A model generated the notes under the pieces. That model saw nothing but the letters and a program-made list of their open reading frames with translations. It did no database searches and was not told the DNA's origin. The position numbers were made by a program, and so were the translations under genes. DNA of 10,746 nucleotides from Oscillibacter sp. (GTDB taxonomy: Bacteria; Bacillota; Clostridia; Oscillospirales; Oscillospiraceae): the NCBI GenBank assembly GCA_022796315.1, contig JAAWIL010000062.1, positions 1 to 10,746 of the forward strand, read 5' to 3'. The stretch's first letter is position 1. Each line of letters begins with the position of its first letter. Shown here piece by piece: positions 7,701 through 10,746 of this stretch.

Positions 7701-9952
7701 TTGACGCTGCCCTTGCGCAGGGCCCCCAGGCCGGTCTCAATCTGCATCTTGGCCGTCTCGGTGTTGGGCAGGGGGTCCGTCTCGCTGGCGTCCTGGCGGT
7801 AGAACTGGGCGCCCTCCTTCACCACCGCCCAGTACAGCGTGCCGGGCTCGTTCAGGGTCACCCGCATGGACACGCTGGTGGCCGTGGCGTCCCCGGACTC
7901 CAGGTCCAGGATCACCGGCGGCGTCTTGTCCAGGGTCCGAATGTCAATCTTCCGCACTGCGGAGCTCCGGGCGCCGTCCACGTCGCAGAGCCACAGGTAC
8001 AGGTCATAATCCGTCTCCTCCCGGAGGTGGGCGGAGTTCACCTGGGGAATCAGCCAGGGCACGTTCTTCCGCAGATCCACCACGCCGTAGCCCAGGTTGC
8101 CGCTGAGGGAGTTGGCCTTGAAATCGGCGGCGGTGGGGGCGGTGGAGTTGTTGGGCATCAGGGCGTAGTACAGGCGGCAGGTCTTGTTGGCCATGACACG
8201 GGCCTGGATGATCTGCTCGCCGTCGTCGTTCTCCGCCAGGTTGGCGGTGGGGTATCCGGTGCCGAAGGCCGGGGTGGTGTCGTCCGGCGTCACGAAGGCG
8301 GTGACCTTTACGGCGCTGCGCTGGCCCCGGTTATCCTGGAGCAGGGCGGAGACGTAGTAGGACCCGTCGATGCTCAGCCCGGAGAGGGCCGCCGTCACCT
8401 CGGTCTTGCCGGCGGAGACGTTCACGGTGCCCTTGCGGATCACCTTGCCGTTGGTCGTGGTGGAGGTCGTGGTCAGGTCCTCCTCCCCCAGAGAGCCGTC
8501 CGCCAGGGCGCTGAGACCCCAGTAGAGGGTGCCGGGCTTGTTGGTGCTGAACACCGCCGTGGCGCTGCGGGAGGCCACGTTCCGCACGGCCGGGTAGCCC
8601 GTCAGCAGCCGGGGGTCCTCGGAGGACTCCGCCGCCGCCGCAGAATCCATCTGCTGGCCGCCGATATTGGAGTTGATGCCGGGCCGGACAAAGATGGTGT
8701 CCGGCAGGATGGCGCTGGTGGTGCCGGAGGCATCCACGTTCATATGCTCAATGTCGCCGCTGCCGGTGATGGTGGAGCCCACGTCCAGGTTGATCTCCTT
8801 CACGCTGGTAGTGGCGTCGATGTTCACCGTGGCATTGGCGGCCTTCTCGTCGATGGTCACCTTCTGGATGATGCCCTGGGCCAGGTTGATGGTGGACTCC
8901 GGCGTCAGGTTGACGAACTCCTTGATGTTGCCCGCCAGGTCCAGCCGGGAACCGCTGGCGGCGTCAAAGGTAATCTTCTTCAGGCCCAGGCCGTCCGCGG
9001 TGACGTCCTCCAGGTAGGCCTGGGTCCGCACGTTGGTGTCGCCGATATTCGTCAGGCCCTCCGCCCGGAGGGTGATGAACTGGTCCGTCATGCTGTCCAC
9101 TTCCATGACGCTGGCCCTCACATTGCGCAGAACAATGCTGTTCTCGCCCGCCTGGGCCTCGCCGCCGCCGGCGATGATGATCTTGCCCTGGACCTCCACA
9201 TTCTCCAGCACCAGGTCCCCGAGACCCACGCCGCCGGTGAGGTAGAGGTTGCCGGTGATCAGCGCGTTGCGCAGGGTGACGCCGGGCGTGTTGACGGTCA
9301 GGTTGCCGTACACATTCATGTTGTTGTACTCGCCGGGCTCATGGATCAGCGAGCCCAGGGCCCGCACCAGGAAGCAGGCCACCTGGCCCCGGGTGATGCT
9401 GGCCTTGGGCCGGAAGGCGCCGTCCGCGTACCCCTGGATAATCCCCAGGTCCGCGGCCTCCTGCACCAGTCCCCGGCTCCAGGCGCCCATCTGGCGGCTG
9501 TCGGTAAAGTCGCTGTTCAGTCCGCCGCCGCCCTGCAAACGCAGGTTCCGGCCGATGAGCACCGCCGCCTGCTCCCGGGTCACCAGGGCGCGGGGGGAGG
9601 CGGTGGTGGCGCTGGTGCCGTTGAAATAGCCCGCCTTGTGGGCGATGCAGATGTCCTCCGCGTACCAGGCGCCGTCCGGCACGTCGGTGAAGGGGTTGGG
9701 ACCCACCTCCGTATAGCCGAAGGCACGGTTCACCAGGGTGACAAACTCCGCCCGGGTGATCTGCTGGTCCGGATTCAGATCACCGGCCGCGTTGCCCCGC
9801 ATGACGCCCCAATCCACGATTTGGTTTAAGTAGGGTTCCATCCACTCGGCGGCCTCCGCCTCCGGAATGGCCGCCGGCAGAACGCCCGCCAGCAGGACCG
9901 CAGCCAGGGCTAAGGCTGTGATCCTCTTCCAGATCCTGTTCTTCCTGTTCAT
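4784..9952 (-). CDS. Giant S-layer-homology surface protein (SLH-A), 1722 aa
   Basis: A secreted, wall-anchored protein. Residues 1-35 form a signal peptide with a basic start (MNRKNRIWKR), a hydrophobic core and likely cleavage after AEA (A34). Three SLH domains follow at about 36-80, 87-138 and 148-200; the polymer-binding motifs read ITRAEF (65-70), VTREQA (124-129) and ITRGQV (186-191). SLH domains normally bind pyruvylated secondary wall polysaccharide. Residues about 210-425 are short hydrophobic strands separated by polar turns, resembling a right-handed beta-helix. From about 445 onward come Fn3/Ig-like modules sharing a G-T-[LV]-Y-[WY] strand (474-478, 704-708, 1232-1236; weaker at about 593-597 and 1396-1400). 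The last ~170 residues look distinct and hold four cysteines (C1558, C1575, C1607, C1678). There is no LPxTG sorting signal and no C-terminal membrane segment. No enzyme motif was recognised, so adhesion or scaffolding is inference. The start was chosen for its ribosome binding site and signal peptide. Confidence 0.93.
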   Translation of the reverse strand: MNRKNRIWKRITALALAAVLLAGVLPAAIPEAEAAEWMEPYLNQIVDWGVMRGNAAGDLNPDQQITRAEFVTLVNRAFGYTEVGPNPFTDVPDGAWYAEDICIAHKAGYFNGTSATTASPRALVTREQAAVLIGRNLRLQGGGGLNSDFTDSRQMGAWSRGLVQEAADLGIIQGYADGAFRPKASITRGQVACFLVRALGSLIHEPGEYNNMNVYGNLTVNTPGVTLRNALITGNLYLTGGVGLGDLVLENVEVQGKIIIAGGGEAQAGENSIVLRNVRASVMEVDSMTDQFITLRAEGLTNIGDTNVRTQAYLEDVTADGLGLKKITFDAASGSRLDLAGNIKEFVNLTPESTINLAQGIIQKVTIDEKAANATVNIDATTSVKEINLDVGSTITGSGDIEHMNVDASGTTSAILPDTIFVRPGINSNIGGQQMDSAAAAESSEDPRLLTGYPAVRNVASRSATAVFSTNKPGTLYWGLSALADGSLGEEDLTTTSTTTNGKVIRKGTVNVSAGKTEVTAALSGLSIDGSYYVSALLQDNRGQRSAVKVTAFVTPDDTTPAFGTGYPTANLAENDDGEQIIQARVMANKTCRLYYALMPNNSTAPTAADFKANSLSGNLGYGVVDLRKNVPWLIPQVNSAHLREETDYDLYLWLCDVDGARSSAVRKIDIRTLDKTPPVILDLESGDATATSVSMRVTLNEPGTLYWAVVKEGAQFYRQDASETDPLPNTETAKMQIETGLGALRKGSVNVGQADTPVNFNVSGLAAQTGYDLYFVAKDRSGNYCVFPSDNPKDDLVPPMQIRTLDNQAPTVKQEFTHDGSSGNALTPYADTSIRLVFSERVKGVRDVNGKSETSNFLELYQDVQAAMEAGRGEREARDLLAARLANHISLYRMSNRGPVKPDPWVSANEDDGDSKETTTRDWLVDFRQAVVEMDPSGTGEMFITIPYNSEKVDSGLNLAGGTTYYITLTGIQDMVGNQMQGNRGVTTLPQFTTLFATVNLGIADTMVIGDTETVVDKDGNTVTIPTGGIRVDLSFSMLPSATESVSDDAKWDLLLWTDKTMAYTLYSRTRSGENSPWSSWKEEGSITTNVAGQPGGRVYASLMNHPNLRNHNSIFEQLNELTDEVEFAIHVDSINSDPNYTAWNETVTMSATVLSGSNSALRQSGLQTLGNSNNLNNATSAGAVSIGVPDPFDMRIPFTDSQAPEFLGTYPQVEAGDISATLRVTIDRPGTVYYVAAPVTKTGTDPTVGINYTCPVEPQISASSGTSTVKPELEKITEIEVKENEADKEREGLEVVQPYVTTVTGGVQGTSGVISGDSSKGGTIQAGIMREIQIEGLTPNTTYILYLVTQGVSPIYSDNVLAYQFTTVDAVLPKIDITRNGNANATISVDRSSYISYALVPTNSLTTDRGSPFAEEFKDDKVNSLWGTEGKAKYPDVETVLDAMLTGCYNGRTYLGSVFDIYGNEQVKSTYADLISQTASGGVTDVAMTARDELVSVGTAAGSVGRLPLNPMTGMQGNDWYTLLVVGHTVNSSGNAFRASRSYFNTSQNFLTVTNCDLSATTDTGTANTTPTCSGTLRINFSDSLHYRVRDLSTGKDTRYPLDTCPLNDSKHTGSNNLSTNNYINIGSVMNIMPAGTGTITLTNNTGHDKPIGQMLAFKVDKVRSGSTIFFQMNLCGASHNVRENTTLTVKINYTPPAPGSAPGTEGVWTADVSPISWMS

Positions 9953-9958
9953 GGGTCT

Positions 9959-9964
9959 CTCCTT
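9959..9964 (-). promoter_or_regulatory. Ribosome binding site that sets the SLH-A start
   Basis: AAGGAG lies 6 nt before the ATG at 9952, which begins a textbook signal peptide. In-frame ATGs at 9976 and 9973 would add 7-8 residues (MMNWKERP). The 9976 ATG overlaps the PilZ-A stop (ATGA) and has a GGAGG 4 nt before it, so a coupled second start is possible but less likely. Confidence 0.75.
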
Positions 9965-9972
9965 CCAGTTCA

Positions 9973-10605
9973 TCATGTGTCCTCCAGGTCCTCCTCCAAG
10001 TCCGCGCGCCGCATCTCGTTTTGCAGCTGAATGTTGAAAACCGCCTTGCGCACCATCACTTCCTCGTCCTCGCACATCTCCACGAACTTGGCGGCGTACA
10101 TCACGCGCTCCTCCTTCAGCTCGTTGATCCGCAGGATCTCACAGCGGAGAATCAGCGGCTCATCCGTCAGCGGAATCACCACCTCCATCCGTTCGCCGGC
10201 CCGCAGGCCGGGCCCGCTGAAAAAGCCGATGCCGCCGCAGCTGAGGTCGATGGAGCGGATGTTCCGGCGGCCCTTCCACCTGCCGCTTAACGGATAGAGA
10301 AAGCTCTCAAAGCGGATTGGGACCCGCAGGTTCCGCCGGACCTCCGGGTCCAGCTCCATGAGCTTTTCCAGGGCAAATCGCTCTCCCCGCTGGCGCAGGA
10401 CCTTGCACTGGTAGGCCATATTACTGCGGCCCATGCTGATGAGCTCCACGATCTCGTGGGCCCCCACCGCATCCTCCCGGCCGCCCAGGATCTCCACCTG
10501 AAGGGTCTGCCCGTCGGTGGGGCCCTGCATCAGGCAGTGGGCCAGGGGGGTGTTGCCGCTGTCCAGCAGCATGTAGAGCTTGTCGTCCTGTCGATTCATT
10601 TCCAT
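9973..10605 (-). CDS. PilZ domain protein (PilZ-A), predicted c-di-GMP receptor
   Basis: The protein has 210 residues and no signal peptide, so it should be cytoplasmic. Residues about 1-85 form a small beta-rich N-terminal part, perhaps a short YcgR-N-like domain. The PilZ domain follows, at about 88-195. Its c-di-GMP-binding signature is complete: RxxxR at R90-R94 (RRNLR) and DxSxxG at D120, S122 and G125 (DLSCGGIGFF). The C-terminus is acidic (EEDLEDT). PilZ proteins bind c-di-GMP and alter motility, secretion or polysaccharide output through a partner; the partner is unknown here. The start is supported by AAGGAGG 8 nt upstream, inside the end of the FlhB-like gene. The stop overlaps a possible upstream ATG of the next gene (ATGA at 9976-9973). 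The family call is firm; the link to flagella or surface proteins is inferred from the neighbours. Confidence 0.9.
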   Translation of the reverse strand: MEMNRQDDKLYMLLDSGNTPLAHCLMQGPTDGQTLQVEILGGREDAVGAHEIVELISMGRSNMAYQCKVLRQRGERFALEKLMELDPEVRRNLRVPIRFESFLYPLSGRWKGRRNIRSIDLSCGGIGFFSGPGLRAGERMEVVIPLTDEPLILRCEILRINELKEERVMYAAKFVEMCEDEEVMVRKAVFNIQLQNEMRRADLEEDLEDT

Positions 10606-10608
10606 CCG

Positions 10609-10746
10609 TTACTCCTCCTTGCGGCCGCCGCCGTCTCCCGGCGCCTCGTTCCGGGCGCTGGGGTCAAATTTCAGAAAATAGACATAGATCTCCACAATCG
10701 CCTGATAGAGATTCTCAGGGACCTCCTGACCCAGCTGCAGCTGGGT
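10609..10746 (-). CDS. C-terminal fragment of an FlhB/YlqH-like export-switch protein (runs off the window)
   Basis: Only the last 45 residues are in the window; the 5' part lies beyond the right edge. The visible reading includes LGQEVPENLYQAIVEIYVYF, then a short polar tail ending in GRKEE and TAA. A hydrophobic-plus-IGQ/LGQ-E-[IV]-P-E-x-LY-x-A-[IV]-x-E pattern is typical of the end of the cytoplasmic FlhB domain and of the small stand-alone FlhB-like proteins of Firmicutes such as YlqH. FlhB switches the substrate specificity of the flagellar export gate. The NPTH autocleavage motif, if present, would be upstream and cannot be checked, so full FlhB and a short FlhB-like protein cannot be told apart. 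The last codons contain the ribosome binding site of the next gene, and the stop lies 4 nt before that gene's ATG, so the two are almost certainly co-transcribed. Confidence 0.72.
   Translation of the reverse strand, partial: TQLQLGQEVPENLYQAIVEIYVYFLKFDPSARNEAPGDGGGRKEE
10614..10620 (-). promoter_or_regulatory. Ribosome binding site of PilZ-A
   Basis: AAGGAGG lies 8 nt before the ATG at 10605 and is embedded in the last sense codons of the FlhB-like gene. This suggests translational coupling and argues for the first methionine over the ATG two codons later. Confidence 0.8.

Noticed and set aside
4907..9829. Very long plus-strand open frame (1640 codons) opposite SLH-A
   Set aside because: Same pattern: biased composition, no recognisable domain, fully antisense to a gene with signal peptide and SLH domains. 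An overlapping coding function would need independent evidence.
9953..10075. N-terminal extension of SLH-A back to 10075
   Set aside because: Most of it is an out-of-frame reading of PilZ-A, and it would bury the signal peptide 41 residues inside the protein. The AAGGAG-ATG at 9952 fits far better.

Overview
All supported genes lie on the minus strand and probably form one or two co-directional transcription units, read from the right edge to the left. The base composition is high (about 65-68% G+C in several 60-base samples of gene bodies). Shine-Dalgarno sites are strong (AAGGAG/AAGGAGG). The SLH-type cell-wall anchors and the FlhB-like tail fit a GC-rich, probably motile, Gram-positive-type anaerobe of the Clostridia, with the Oscillospiraceae group (Oscillibacter/Flintibacter-like) as the best guess. 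That placement is inference from gene style, not from a marker gene.

Order in transcription direction: (1) the last 45 codons of a protein resembling the cytoplasmic tail of FlhB/YlqH, a flagellar or type III export switch (10746-10609). (2) A 210-residue PilZ protein, PilZ-A, starting 4 nt after that stop (10605-9973). (3) A 1722-residue secreted surface protein, SLH-A, with three N-terminal SLH domains, a beta-helix-like stretch and several beta-sandwich modules (9952-4784). (4) A 13-bp perfect hairpin in a 66-nt gap. (5) A 1175-residue secreted surface protein, SLH-B, with Ig-like domains, five copies of a ~115-residue repeat and three C-terminal SLH domains (4717-1190). (6) A 159-nt gap. 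(7) A 258-residue YcgR-like PilZ protein, PilZ-B (1030-254). (8) A 253-nt non-coding tail rich in hairpins. Within it, two diverged copies of one multi-hairpin repeat stand head to head (about 1-180).

The notable feature is the arrangement. Two predicted c-di-GMP receptors, both with complete RxxxR and DxSxxG motifs, bracket two very large wall-anchored proteins behind an export-switch-like gene. A plausible reading is a c-di-GMP-responsive motility/surface-attachment locus, but the sequence shows only co-location. The long plus-strand open frames opposite the two SLH genes are antisense shadows of GC-rich coding DNA.
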